Of a DNA stretch of 64,000 nucleotides, positions 44,941 through 56,274 are shown piece after piece. The position numbers and the translations under genes are program-made. This DNA comes from Venturia oleaginea (Eukaryota; Ascomycota; Dothideomycetes; Venturiales; Venturiaceae). The DNA is taken from assembly GCA_013176395.1 (NCBI GenBank), contig JABMLP010000007.1, positions 1,736,001-1,800,000 on the forward strand. Reading direction: 5' to 3'. Position 1 is the first letter of the stretch. Each line of letters opens with the position of its first letter. Below the pieces are notes generated by a model. That model searched no databases and was not told the DNA's origin. It saw only the letters and a program-made list of their open reading frames with translations.

Positions 44941-45960
44941 CTATGCCTGCGAATGAGGAAGAGAATGAGAATGAGAGCGCGATGTCGAAGGCCTTGATGA
45001 TGTGCCCCTTGAGCCGGATCCTCGGCGTGTGGCTTTGAGGTGAATTCGCTTTACGTGATCGCGCTGGAGGTACTGTTAGTTTCTATTCTTCGGAAACGAG
45101 TGCAAGCCAGAGCTTGAGCTTACCATATTGTCCACCCGACTGAAAATACGATCGCACCCTTCCCATTCACACACGACGCCTGGGTTGTGCTTGGCTTCGT
45201 GTCTGGCGAGATCTTTTTTGCTTGAGAAACCTCCACCAGTTGATTGCGAGCAGCTTGGGTATCGGCAAAAGAAGGACTTCGTGTGTCTCTTGTGATGTTT
45301 TCGCAGGTCACACCCCCGAGTGAAGACGGCGCGGGAGGTGCAGCCAGGGTATGCGCAACTCCAGCTTCCTTGTTCGTTGAGGTAGCCATATGCACTTAGA
45401 TCAGCTTGGCCAGGAGAAGACCCTCGTGAGAATGTGTCTTCTTCTTCTTCACCACCGGTACCAGAATCATCAACCGAGTGGAACGACTGAGCTCGAACTT
45501 GTCTCGTTGCTGGTACAGGGCCAGGTTGAGCATAAGGCGAAAGTTGTGGCGCGTTTGGCGGTACATATCCATATGACTGCTGCGGTGAACTGTAGGCGGA
45601 CAGAGGCGATTGGTGCAGTGCTGAAGGTGCTTGCCAGCTAGCCTGTGCTGGTTGGTACAGCGATTCTGGTTCTTCGGAGAAAATCTGTTGTGTGAAGGCT
45701 TCAATTGACGAGGCTTCGTTCCAGGCTCCTTGTGGGGGCGCAATGATGGAGGATCCGGATGAGTACGAGACTTGGGGATGCGAAGGATATGATGTTTGTA
45801 GGTGGGACGAGTATGGACCTGCAGTGGAATAAGACGCCTGGGCCGAAGAGTACGAAGTCGTTGTTGGCGCGTTGTAGCAAGCGTCATATTGTTCTTCCTG
45901 TTGGTTTGGAAACATGATCGAGGGCTCATAGAGAGAGGAAGGAAGTAAGATGGAACACAT
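44941..45960 (-). CDS. C2H2 zinc-finger transcription factor
   Basis: Exons complement(44941..45063, 45124..45960), 319 aa. Residues 1-190 are Ser/Tyr/Gln/Pro-rich and probably activating. Three fingers follow: CAYPGC...HHKRH, CRYPSC...HEAKH and CEWEGC...RDHVKRIH. Two acceptors 9 bp apart (ACAG at 45073 and CCAG at 45064) both keep frame. I chose the inner one because it gives VDNM-RDHVKRIH with C-x4-C-x12-H-x4-H spacing, whereas the other inserts three residues. The Ser/Arg/His-rich tail (SRSHSHSLPHSQA) is short. It should bind DNA in the nucleus; targets are unknown. A second in-frame Met lies at residue 16 (MFPNQQ). Confidence 0.88.
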
Positions 45961-47393
45961 GGCGACTGATTTTTGCGTAATAGTCTTATAAGTGTATGGA
46001 CAAGTTGATAAGTCCGTATGCTAAAGAAGTGCGGCGGGAAGCGGGTGTCGGAAGGCGGCTCGAAAACTTGTGATGAGGCTCAGACGGGAAGGTATGACGA
46101 TTCAAGGGTCAAGATAGTGTCAGTGCTTTCAGGGCCATACAATTTATAAGATGGATGTGAGGGTAGAAGATTCGGGCGTGACAACCAGGATATATACTGT
46201 GGGGAAGGTGAGATGTAAATCAGAGAGGAAACATAACAAGAGCATAAGGCTGAGTTGGCCTGTATCGGCTCTGGCGTGGCGGAGTACAAACCTAGATCAG
46301 AGCTCTGCACGCTAGAAGGGAATCGATTCGATTGGCCCGCTGCGAATAAATTCCATTTTAGGACATGAAACATTCGAAAATAATTGCAAGCGTCAGTCGG
46401 CGAGGCTTAGTCTGATCTGTTGATGGTCTGCGCTGACACTGGCAGTTGGTCCGTTTGCACTGCAGGCAAGGCTGGCGGTCTCTTACCGTGAAGTATTTTA
46501 CTTTGGTCAGCATGGACATTAATAACGCAGTCCATTCGGATCCCGCTGCATTGGAAATGTCGGACACCATCCGTACGTCGCGATAACTCGCCCATTACCA
46601 TAGCCCACTGCCTTTTCGTTAATCGCCTTAGATCAAGATGGACATGACGAGGTTCAAGTGGACATAGGGGCCTAATTCGAGCCTCTACATAGGCTGGTAT
46701 AGCCACGTTAATTTCGCAAAAGGCAAATACAGCCCTGAATTTTCGAAGTGCTCCAAGAGTCGCGCCAATAAAATGTTAGTGGGTTTGTCGCGGCGATGCG
46801 ACAAAAAGCGAGATGAGATATGTCTGCTGTTGCTATTGATGGGGTCTTTGATGCACAGAAGGCACTCTCGATCCCAGCTAGAAGGGAGGCTGAGTTGGAG
46901 AGGCCATAAAGCCAGGCCAGAAGCTGTAGATTGGATAGTCATATGCGTCGATCAGCGAGGATTTTCGACCAGGTAAGGTAACAACGTAAACAACAATCTA
47001 CAGTTACATCCTTGTTCGCACCAAACATGACAAGCCTTGACAGATGGATACGATCATACGAACACTTGCCATCTGATGTCAGCGGCCCTTGGTACGGAGG
47101 GAGAAGCGCTGGCGCTGGGCCAATGGGCGACCCTGTGGGGATCAGTCTGGGCGCGAACGGAAGGGATGGCTAAGATGTTGGGTTGACATCTGAAGCGACA
47201 AGTGAAGCAATAGAAACAGGAAATTGGGGGGTGTTGCGGTGCACAGTTGCCTCGGACAGTGACGGTGCAGAAGAGAAGAAATGGAGGGAGAGATGGCGAA
47301 CTGGACCGCGATGTGAGTTTGGAGGGCACGTGAAGGGGCCATGGTCGCACTCATCCTTGTCGCAACCTTGTCCGAATACAGTAATCAAGTAAT
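45961..47393. other. Intergenic region with coding-like scraps
   Basis: About 1.4 kb. On the minus strand, a frame at 46706-46407 with IPAYVEARIRPLCPLEPRH and RRLTKRQWAMVMGEL reads like real protein. It continues upstream in another frame as GALRKFRAVFAFCEIN, so it may be a remnant of an uncharacterised gene. I cannot name a family and do not call a gene. Confidence 0.35.
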
Positions 47394-47518
47394 CTCACAC
47401 CTCACCCCTCACACCTCACATTCACATCTCACATCTCACATCTCACATCTCACATCTCACATCTCACATCTCACACCTCACATCTCACACCTCACACCTC
47501 ACACCTCGCACCTCACAC
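47394..47518. repeat. Heptanucleotide minisatellite (CTCACAT/C)n
   Basis: About 17 tandem units of 7 bp read CTCACAT in the middle and CTCACAC at both ends, with one hexamer slip (TCACAT) near 47421 and a CTCGCAC variant near 47505. Central units are identical. There is no spacer-repeat alternation. It lies in non-coding DNA at the left edge of the gene-poor block. Confidence 0.92.
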
Positions 47519-48322
47519 AATCATTCAGAGCACACGAAACTCAAGACGGGATGCTTCCAGCTGCGTTATCTTCGCCTCGGTGAGCCAGCCATTGTTATCA
47601 GCTGCGCTTGCTTTATCTTGATGAAGCAAGTGCCAACGCAATTCTGCTAGAGTATTTCTATGAACTACTCGATACCGGCAGAATCTACACGAAGTCGCTG
47701 AGAGCCAATCATCTATGTATCTGTGTTCGACCTTCTCGCAGGGTGACCTCGATTGAGTGAAGCACATGTCACCTGTGAGCCCCAAAGCGGCGGGAGAACC
47801 CTCGATCTGTAGATTCCGAAACCTTCTATGCTGTTTCACACTCTCTTCGACTGGTTCGAACCGTTCGAGCACCGGTGACTGACTCGATAATCATCCGGCA
47901 ATAATTCGACAAGAATTTGTTTAATTGATTGGCCGAAGGCCAATTTCGGGACACACATCACTGATGTAGTTAGCAGACGACTTCGGTGAGGATAGGCTTC
48001 GCAGGTTGGATGCATGATCCTTGGTAGAATCATGACCTCGTCGATACAACCACGACGCAACGTCTCGAAATTCGCCACTTTGGTGCGCGAAGCAGAGTGC
48101 TGTACTTCGACTGAGCACGATTCGACACATGCCAGTTCTGCAAGCCACAAGCGACCATTTGGCCGGACTTGTCGATATCTCAGGCTGAGACGACACATTG
48201 ATGCGCATCAAAAACATCATGCTCAGGAGTGATTTTCTGGGTGATTCGAGCTTCAAGACCTTGTTCATGAGTTGGCAGTATGTTCAACGGTGACCAGAAT
48301 GGAACTAATGCCATCTAATCGG
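47519..48322. other. Gene-poor DNA
   Basis: About 800 bp with overlapping minus-strand frames (47525-47872, 47836-48198) that lack any domain, signal or splice logic. I see nothing I can support. Confidence 0.4.
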
Positions 48323-49110
48323 TCAAGATGATAGCCATCGCAAAATTGCACGCATGTACAGAAGCGCTGCAGCTACGCTGAGCGTGGCCAACATGTGCAA
48401 TTCGCTGTTCGAAGCGCCGATTATTGCCATGTGAAGGACTTCAGTCACCAACATCAAGACAACAGCAGGTAACTCATGACCAAGATACTCCCTCAGTCTG
48501 TAGGTCCACGGATAGTCATTCACATGAGCAAACTCTAGATCGCGCTACAATCAGCTTTCTGGTCCGGCAAAGAGCCGATGAAGGATATAGCACAAGGACC
48601 CCAGAACGATTTGATCAGCAGGATCCACGGCGCAATCGCGAACCTTGCTAGACATGGCCAAACCAGGTAGACTCTGCATGCTTTGTCTTCCCACACAATA
48701 GCAGTGAGTATCGTAAAGATGGTCCAAAAAATCGATAATGACCCCTCAATGCTACTCACGTGAGACAGTCCGTGGAAATCAAGAACTTTGATCTCAGCCA
48801 ATAGCCAACTAGATGGTCGCTGATTTATAGAAAGAGGAGGACAACAAGGCCGGTCACGACTGTGCTGGGGAGTACCGACCTCTGGGGGTCTTTCTTCGAA
48901 TCCCAATTTCCACTTCGAGAAATCCATGAAGAGCCAATCTCGCTGTGTGAGTAATCTGTGCTTTAACGGGCTTGCCCTGATGTAGTCATATTCTTCAGTC
49001 TACTCGAGCCAAAAGTTCCATGCAGTAAGGACCACATCGATGTGGGTATCTCTGTGGGCTTTATCGTTGGTGAGAGCGCCCATCGACTTATCATAGTCCT
49101 TCATAGCCAT
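48323..49110 (-). pseudogene. Remnant of a multi-pass membrane protein gene
   Basis: On the minus strand, three stretches read like one protein. The first is KDYDKSMGALTNDKAHRDTH followed by VVLTAWNFWLE (about 49110-49003), cut by TAG at 49000-49002. The second continues in the same frame, LTQRDWLFMDFSKWKLGFEE, then hydrophobic LSIFWTIFTILTAIVW and FAIAPWILLIKSFWG (to about 48590). The third shifts frame at RDLEFAHVNDYPWTYRLREY and continues with hydrophobic LPAVVLMLVTEVLHMAIIG and a final helix ending LRWLSS at 48323. No phase-correct intron joins the last two. I do not know the family. It is probably a decayed membrane protein. Confidence 0.4.
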
Positions 49111-52100
49111 GCGTCCTGGTTTGGATGAATGGTCATGATTCTTTTCATCTCAACTAATTGGTGCGCACCTCCTACTGCCAGGATCGAATATCTTCGGACA
49201 CTTGTTCTGAGATTCACGCCTCACCATTCGGTGCCTAAAGACGCGACAAGTGATTAACAGTCCGACATCAAAAGTACCGAAAGGTGGATCCTACATTCTT
49301 GTCTAGGAGCTCGCGGATTGCTGGTAGCTTTGGCTGACGGCCCAATTATAGTTTCAGGCGCGATGACTGTCCATGAGTTCGAGCTTGCGAGTGGAGCGAC
49401 AACATCACAACGACGGCCTATTCATGAGCACTTTCCACAAGCTGGAGACATTTCATCACGAAATGCCTTATCCTTTGTACCAGTTTAGTGAAAATATCGA
49501 TCGAGTGATGGTAGGAAATTCATCGTACTGACAAGTCTTGCATCCTCTCTTGGATCTAGACGAAACTTCCTTCTTGGACTGAATTTTTGACCAGGAACTC
49601 CGAGCAAATCTGAACAATCTTTGCGACAGTAGAAATAAAAATCAATGGTTGGAGCTTGGGGAATTCGACGAAGTGGATCTTCAAACTTCATCAGGAGAAA
49701 AAAACCGCTTTCATGTCAAATACGATCCCGCCAATGTGGTGTCTTCCTAAATTTAGAATTGCCATGAATGAGCAACAACGTATGCCATCTCCTGTCTCGA
49801 TATCCTCCAATAATCCTATGCTTCTCTGGAGATCTTGGTTCCATGTCCAGCACAGTACTCGCCATCGAAGGTGAGATTGCACTCTCCATTCCTCACAGAC
49901 TTTCGCCTGTTCCCGAGCACTCTTCAAATTGTATCCGTGGATGTATGGGCTCAAGTATGATAGGGACGCCGAACCGAATCGTTCTGGGAAAGAGCTCCAT
50001 GTTAGCTAACTACTATAATAATCTATTCGTAATGAGTCAAGCTTATATTGCACTACAGTCCAGTACCTTCTCTGTGAACTATGCTGCGAAAGAAATTCGT
50101 TGGTTGTGCCGGTTCTTCTTGTTGGCTTTCCTACAGAGTTTAGTGATGAAAGTATATCTGGCTGAAGGTGGACTAACCTTGCTGTCCATTCGAGCGAGTC
50201 AAAATATTAGTGCCGCACACTTCGCATATATTCCACTTGCTGGTTAGAGGGGTTCTTTAACAGATTGTCTTCCTCGTTGTTGAAGAAGCGCGCAACAACG
50301 AATCCCATAACAACAATAGCAGCTGCCCCAAGGACGCTGGCTGAAATTCGTTCGCGATTGGTCGACTGGGCTATGCAGCAGCGGGTTTTCGTGGTATTTG
50401 GGAACTGCTGAGACAGGGGATTTGGAGCACAGAATCTGCACACGAGAGCATTTATATTGAGCGTGAGAAAATAAGAGAACGCGGGTTGAAAAGAGAAGTT
50501 CTGTGGGAAGAGTAGATCAAGATATAGGATAAATACAGATATCGGCTCTGCATCTTATACGAAGTTGACAAGGCACTTGTCAGAACTCCTGACACTTAAG
50601 GCACTGTCATACGTTACGCTTCGGCTCAGATGTTGGCAACGGTTCTCTCCAATCGCCCACGAAAACGCAGAGTAAACAGCCAAACCTAGATAGCTCAAGG
50701 GAAACGACAGCAAGAGGCTCGCTTATATGGCGGCTGTGATTGGCCAGTACGGCTAGACATTGAAATGGGAATAGCGTACGAGGCACTGCGCCTTCGAAAA
50801 TAGCAGGGGAGAAACAAGAATGTGCGAGTAAGGAGATGCCAAGCTTTAATATCCCGTCAAGAATGGATGCTCTCCTTAGCTATGGGAATAGTGCTGACTT
50901 GCGAGGAGAAGGGCATACGAGCTTTTGATTTCCCCACAGTCTGCGTTGTGCCCGTATACGGAGGGACACTCAAGCTAATTATGGCCTTCAGCAAATACAC
51001 CTCCTTGATACGTCCAGAGGGTGGCCGAGAGAGCTTGCAGCTGTCGAAATTGGAGTTTTTTGGGGAGAGGACGATTCGAGGACGTCTGCAGCCGCCCTCC
51101 ACGATTTTCTCTAGAGGCTTCATCCCAATTCCGGACGCTGTTTATTGTCAGCTATGTATTGTGACAGATGTAGAGCAATAAAAAGAGGTGTATGGAGTGA
51201 CACGTGGAGTCAAATTTTTTGTTAACTTACAATCAACGACTACGAATGCGATTTTCCCGTGACCACTCTTAGCGTGTGAATCTTTCTTTCTCGATCATCT
51301 TTTCTCCTCTCTTCACACTTCCGCCTCACTCTATTGCTTGCCTGCTCCTCCCGTTCTGTCATCATGTCTTCTCCCGATGCTGCGTCCCTGATCAACTCTT
51401 TGATCTCGTTTGGAACACACTACCGAACCTCGTCCTCCATGATCAAGCCAGCTACCGTTTTTTCTTGACAGGCTCCTGAGCCATGTTGACTGCTACAAGT
51501 TCCATGTGCTAGCAGAAGCTTGACATCTTCAGCATCGTGTATGCTGGCTACAGCTCAATGAAGTCGTGTTTATGCGAAAACGTCCCAGTCCGACTCGGAT
51601 CGTCAAACTCGTTCACATCTTTTCCAAGCGAAAATATGTGCGCAATCATCTCGGTGCGACAGCTTTGCACGGCTGCTTTAAGTAGGCATGCTTCAGGCAT
51701 CTCTGTTCCACTCTACTGTAGAATTGGATCGACAGATTCAAGACAGCCAATTCTTGCAGCGTGGTAGAGATTGTACCGGTTGCTCTCCGAGAAAGTGCAT
51801 TTCCGCAAAACTCTTACTGTCTTCCATCCCACTAGGCCCAAGGCTTGGATGTTCACTCTTCGGGCTTGTGTTCGGTCATTGGAAAGAGGTTACGAACAAG
51901 CTTTGTGCCGAGAAGATTTTTGGAAGAAAATGATAGATATCTCCAAGTAACGCTCAAAAAATATATGCAGATATCATTGGGTGGTGAGGCTATAGCGGGG
52001 CGTTTGCGACGCGGTCTGCACAGGACGAGGTGAGCAAAGGCATACACCTTCCTACATTACAGCGAACAAAGTAGCCTACCCAACCATTCGATGCTGCCGG

Positions 52101-53196
52101 CTATCACGTTTCATCCCACAGATCGGCTGAACACTCTCTGTTTGCACTCGGTACGTCCAAGTCCCTATCAGGTGCGTTAGGTTCTGTTGGAGAGGAAGGA
52201 CGTCAAAAAGGACCATTGCGCCGTGGGCCTCTTTTGAGCTTCCATCGCCGAAGGTATATCTTGCCACACCCCTGAGCGCTATTACAGCTGATACAGTGTA
52301 GGATCAAAGCACAGCGCCAGGCGCGGCCAACATGCATTGTAATAGTTCTAGACATGACGGAATAGTGGTGCACGGGAATCAGTCTGGAATAGGGCCAATG
52401 GATTCAACTGGTTTCACCGTGAGCAAAATTATCAGAGAGGGAATCTGTATCCATTGCACCCTTCTTGCCGGTGATGACAGACAGCCTTTGAGAATGTGTC
52501 ACCAGCTATGATTGAAATAAGTCCTTTGCAAGATATGATGCTCTCATATGAGGCTGACGGCTCTTGAAGAATGGAGTGCACCTGCACCATATCTTAGTCA
52601 TAAATGTCCAGAAAAAAGTTTCCGATCTCGCTTCTTGGTGTCCTGGGACTATCACCACCATGTCTGAAAAGGAGGCATTTCATCCCGTGGAATGTATGCT
52701 CTCTTGGTGGAGTAGAAGATTTTTCTGTCCGGTACACCAGAAAGATTCGCGCTCACGGCGGCTCTCCTGCACGCCACTTCAGGTTGCCAGAAAAGCACTT
52801 ACGCCAATGCGTCGTATCTTGACATTCCGTAGCAAAGAGCTGTAATCTTACGTAGTATAACTCTGAGAACAATAGTTAGGCGGATGACCACGCATTAATT
52901 TCTACTGCTCCCGTGGCGTGGATTTTTTGATTCCATGGACTATATCTGTTTGTCGACGGAGAAAGTATTGTACCAGGCGTAGGCTAGGCATAACGATTGT
53001 AGCGCCGTCTGTGAAATCTGATAGTTACCTACGGAGGTACCATATATGTTGGATAGTAAGAGAGACGTAATCTAACCCGCTTTGCCGGATAGGCGAGCTT
53101 AGCCTCGCCTGTTAGTGATTAGGGGCACTTTCCTGCCGAGCAAACGAGCTAGTCTAAGTCGTAAAGAGTAAGGCCGTAGTAGCTACGGGAAACCTC
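49111..53196. other. Gene-poor block
   Basis: About 4.1 kb without a supportable gene. Frames such as 49768-50247 plus, 49691-49954 minus, 50822-51181 plus and 52564-52845 plus are short, overlap others and lack domains. The base composition looks like neighbouring intergenic DNA, and no transposon termini were found. It may hold decayed genes too old to recognise. Confidence 0.4.
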
Positions 53197-53700
53197 TTGA
53201 TTTTTTCCCTTTGCGAAAACTATCTGAGATACTGTCCACCACGCGCTTCTGCCTCAGAACTGCCAATCGCGGGAATGCCATGTCGGTTTCAGCCTCGACT
53301 TTTGATTTCTTTTTCTTCACAATTCCTTTCTAAAACTGCTGATTACATGCTTGGCAGCATAGCAATGCAATGGTCACATCGCGGACCTCCTCGGCTCAGC
53401 GCGCATACCCCACAACAAATTCGAGAAGCTTTCCAGAAAGAAGATGATTACGAGTATGCCAGCAACACGGTAGAGCGCATGTTTGAAGTCAATTACTTCA
53501 TCTCACAACAGCTCGGCGGTATGAACGGTGGATCATGGTACTATGAGCTCGGTGTAATGTATTCAAACATGATTGAAAAGCAATTTTATCCTCGATGCAT
53601 GTCCCGGTTGCGTCTAGGCACGGCAATTGAAGATTACCCGGAGAGCACCCTGAACATCTGGACGAGCGATGCCGTCGATATTAGATCCCGAGTGTTTTGA
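53197..53700 (+). CDS. Hypothetical reading frame
   Basis: A 167-codon frame with no recognised family. The second half (about residues 55-160) has balanced composition and plausible protein texture, for example QQIREAFQKEDDYEYASN and MFEVNYFISQQLGG. The first 50 residues look random, so a real start might be the ATG at about 53347 (MLGSIAMQW). No signal peptide or membrane helix. It may be a fragment of a larger decayed gene or a chance frame. Confidence 0.25.
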   Translation: MIFSLCENYLRYCPPRASASELPIAGMPCRFQPRLLISFSSQFLSKTADYMLGSIAMQWSHRGPPRLSAHTPQQIREAFQKEDDYEYASNTVERMFEVNYFISQQLGGMNGGSWYYELGVMYSNMIEKQFYPRCMSRLRLGTAIEDYPESTLNIWTSDAVDIRSRVF

Positions 53701-54009
53701 CGAGTCGGAAGCACTGGGTCCAATCAGGGACTTGGAATAATATGGACTCGGCGGTATGGGTGTCAACGGACAATTCAGATGCGTGGCATGGAATCATGAA
53801 GGGATCACGCCGAGAACAGGTACCTCTGCCGGTACACTGCATTTGTTCTGAATAGAGAGGAACCTGAATGAGGCGGAAAACCTCCTTTGCTTTCAAGGGC
53901 CGAATCGTTGATGGATAAAAGGCCCCTTCAGCCTTACCTACAACTATCATTAGTCAATCGCTTTTCTGTCCGTCGCTACCTTTCAGTCCCTCGTTCAACG
54001 AAATTAATC
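53701..54009. promoter_or_regulatory. Promoter side of the HsbA-like gene
   Basis: About 310 bp. A TATA-like GGATAAAAGG at about 53914-53923 lies some 90 bp before the ATG at 54010, followed by a pyrimidine-rich stretch typical of strongly expressed fungal genes. Confidence 0.4.
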
Positions 54010-54580
54010 ATGCGTTTCTCCGCCTCCGTCTTCGCCTCCCTCGCCCTCGTCGGCTCCACCTTCGCCGCCCCATCAGTCGAGCTCCAAAAACGACAGGAGA
54101 TCACAGACGTTAAATTTATCCTCGATGGCTACAAGACTAGTTATCGCCAACGCCGACAAAATTATCACCCTAGTCACCTCAATGAAAGGAGGCGATGATG
54201 TCGTCAAGACTCTCAAAGACATGTCAGTCCTGTCCGCCGACACTACCAAAGTCACCGAAAAGATGATCAAGGACATCGGCGCCGCCCCAGGCAAATTGTC
54301 AACTGCAGCCGCAATGTCAGTTGCGAAGCCCAGTGGCGACGTAGCCATCAAAACCGTCACCATCGTCGACGATTTGGTCCTCAAGAAAGACTTGTTTGTC
54401 AAGGCAAAGGTCCATGCTACCGTTTTGGAGGACTTGAACAAGCTTTACGATGTTTCAAACCGCTATATCGCTGCCGCCAAGACTAAGATTCCAGATCAGT
54501 TCGTCGGAACCGCCAGCCCATACCTTCAACAACTCCTCGATTCTTTGAAGAAGGGAATCGATTCATTCGCCAAGGTCTAG
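54010..54580 (+). CDS. HsbA-like secreted protein with a frame break
   Basis: From ATG 54010 a signal peptide (MRFSASVFASLALVGSTFAA) leads to LQKRQE, a Kex2-like Lys-Arg site, then ITDVKFILDGYKT. Just after, the homologous continuation ANADKIITLVTSMKGGDDVV lies in the next frame and runs to TAG 54578-54580. The helical, Lys/Ala/Val-rich body with a late LLDSLKKGIDSF matches hydrophobic-surface-binding protein A (HsbA), a roughly 180-aa secreted fungal family. No intron of realistic size can join the two frames: the GT-AG pairs available are about 31-65 bp and out of phase. The gene therefore carries a one-base lesion between about 54110 and 54150, either real or a sequencing error. Confidence 0.7.
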
Positions 54581-55571
54581 AGTTGGAGAACTCGTTACTT
54601 CAGACAGGTAGAAGATAAGATGAACCGCCAAGGAAGCGATGAGAGTCTTTTGGATGGAGTGGTTGAAGTGTTCATTTTGACGGCGTAGTCTTAGGTGTTA
54701 ATACAAAGGTTCGCCCTATTGTAGTAGAACTATCGACGTTGTTTCCCCTCTGAATTCGCAGTCATGAGAACAGTCCCAGTATAAGTCTACATACTAACCG
54801 TCCCGTTATTGCAATACTATATCGTACTAAACTTAAACCGCGTCTTCTTCCCCTTGTTCTCCGTTATACCTTTGCAGCCTCTTTCCACTAATCATATCTA
54901 TGGTAGTGCGATTCCACCATGTCCGACCCGCCGTTTTCTCGTAGATGAATTTCAATTCACCCTCTAGGTCGATGGGATCTTGTATTTGTGCACGATCGGC
55001 TGACGTGACGCCGTGCTTCCCATATATACAACTATCATTTAGCTCTAAGAATCCTGCTTCGCCGCATTATACTAGCAGAACTGACCGGGCCACGCACCAT
55101 TATCCCGGCTTTCCTCCACATTCCCTGCCAGTCTCGGGTCCCTCAATGACCGTCTGAATTAAATCACCACCAGTTCTACTCTTCGAAACTCAAGGCCCTA
55201 GCTATATAAACAAGATGCCCTTGGTATTCTTCTCCTTGGCGCCGGGTGTATATACATATGGCAGTCGGATGACTATTAACCCCAATCAAATGTATATCTA
55301 CCGCAACAACGATACGCTTCAGCAGAATAATGCCGACTGCCATTCCCATGTCGGGCCGAATTGATGAGATGCCGTACTATAGAGGCCTTGTGTACAGGAA
55401 GAGGCGGAGTCGATTCGACAGTGGAATCCGTGAGTTGTGGTTTAAGGTCAAAAGTGTTTAGACGATTTGGAGGCGTGAAGATTCCCTGCTGGACATTTTA
55501 GTTTGCTAAAGCATAGTATAATATCAACCACAGTACTTTGAAAGCTCACTTCCAGATGGAAGCAGCACATC
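54581..55571. other. Intergenic region
   Basis: About 1 kb between the HsbA-like gene and the 3' end of the MED9-like gene. Short frames only; nothing supported. Confidence 0.45.
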
Positions 55572-56063
55572 TTAATTCTCATCCATCTTGTCTCCTCCCA
55601 CAGCTCCACCCTGACCCAAACCTTTCAAAACACCCGTCTGTCGCTCGATTATCCTCTTCAACTCCCGAATCTCCTCCTCCTGCTCCTCGGCACTCCTCTC
55701 GATATCAGGCATCGCCCGCACCGCGACTCTCGCTCTCTGCATCCTCACCTTGACGTGTGAAACAGCTGGGCCCAGGTTCTTGATATCGAGATGACTTTTG
55801 AGATCCCAAATTTTGTCGGAGGAGTCGGCGCCTGACGTACCTTCGGCGTTTGAAATAGCCTCTGCACCTTCACCAACTCCAGTGCCGTCTAGATTAGGCA
55901 ATGGGGCGCCCGAGGGGACAGAGATACGTCTGAGGAGTACGTGCAGTAGTGGAAGGAAGTCGAATGTTTCTGGTGGTGGGAAGGGATCCAGTTCTGTGGT
56001 TTGCGGGACTGGTGTGTGAGCTGTTGTCGAGGGCTGACGGCTGTGTATCGCTGGTGTGGCCAT
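55572..56063 (-). CDS. MED9: Probable Mediator subunit 9 (MED9)
   Basis: Single-exon gene of 163 aa. After a Pro/Thr-rich start, the segment FDFLPLLHVLLRRI is the N-terminal helix of the Med9 family. An acidic/Gly-rich loop follows, then WDLKSHLDIKNLGPAVSHVK and a long coiled coil (about residues 105-150: RSAEEQEEEIRELKRIIERQ). Med9 belongs to the middle module of Mediator, bridging regulators and RNA polymerase II in the nucleus. The ATG at 56063 is the only one upstream of the conserved helix. The family is short and weakly conserved, so the name is likely but not certain. It is followed on the same strand by FMP25, with only about 210 bp between FMP25's stop and this start. Confidence 0.7.
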   Translation of the reverse strand: MATPAIHSRQPSTTAHTPVPQTTELDPFPPPETFDFLPLLHVLLRRISVPSGAPLPNLDGTGVGEGAEAISNAEGTSGADSSDKIWDLKSHLDIKNLGPAVSHVKVRMQRARVAVRAMPDIERSAEEQEEEIRELKRIIERQTGVLKGLGQGGAVGGDKMDEN

Positions 56064-56274
56064 TTTACGTGATGGATAATCGGAGGTTGTTGTGGTGAGG
56101 TTGAAGATGAAAGGTAGCGGGAGGTCAAGGTGGGGTACGCGGGTTTTGATTTCGATTCACGTCAGCACGTGATAGTCGCTTTGGGTGAAGGACATCATAT
56201 TCTACAAAAGCGGCCATAATGCTCGCAAATCTCTTAAGAGTCGAGTATACATAGTCCCATATCATACAATCATT

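Noticed and set aside
47394..47518. CRISPR-like array
   Set aside because: Units are 7 bp with no unique spacers and the genome is fungal; it is a tandem minisatellite.
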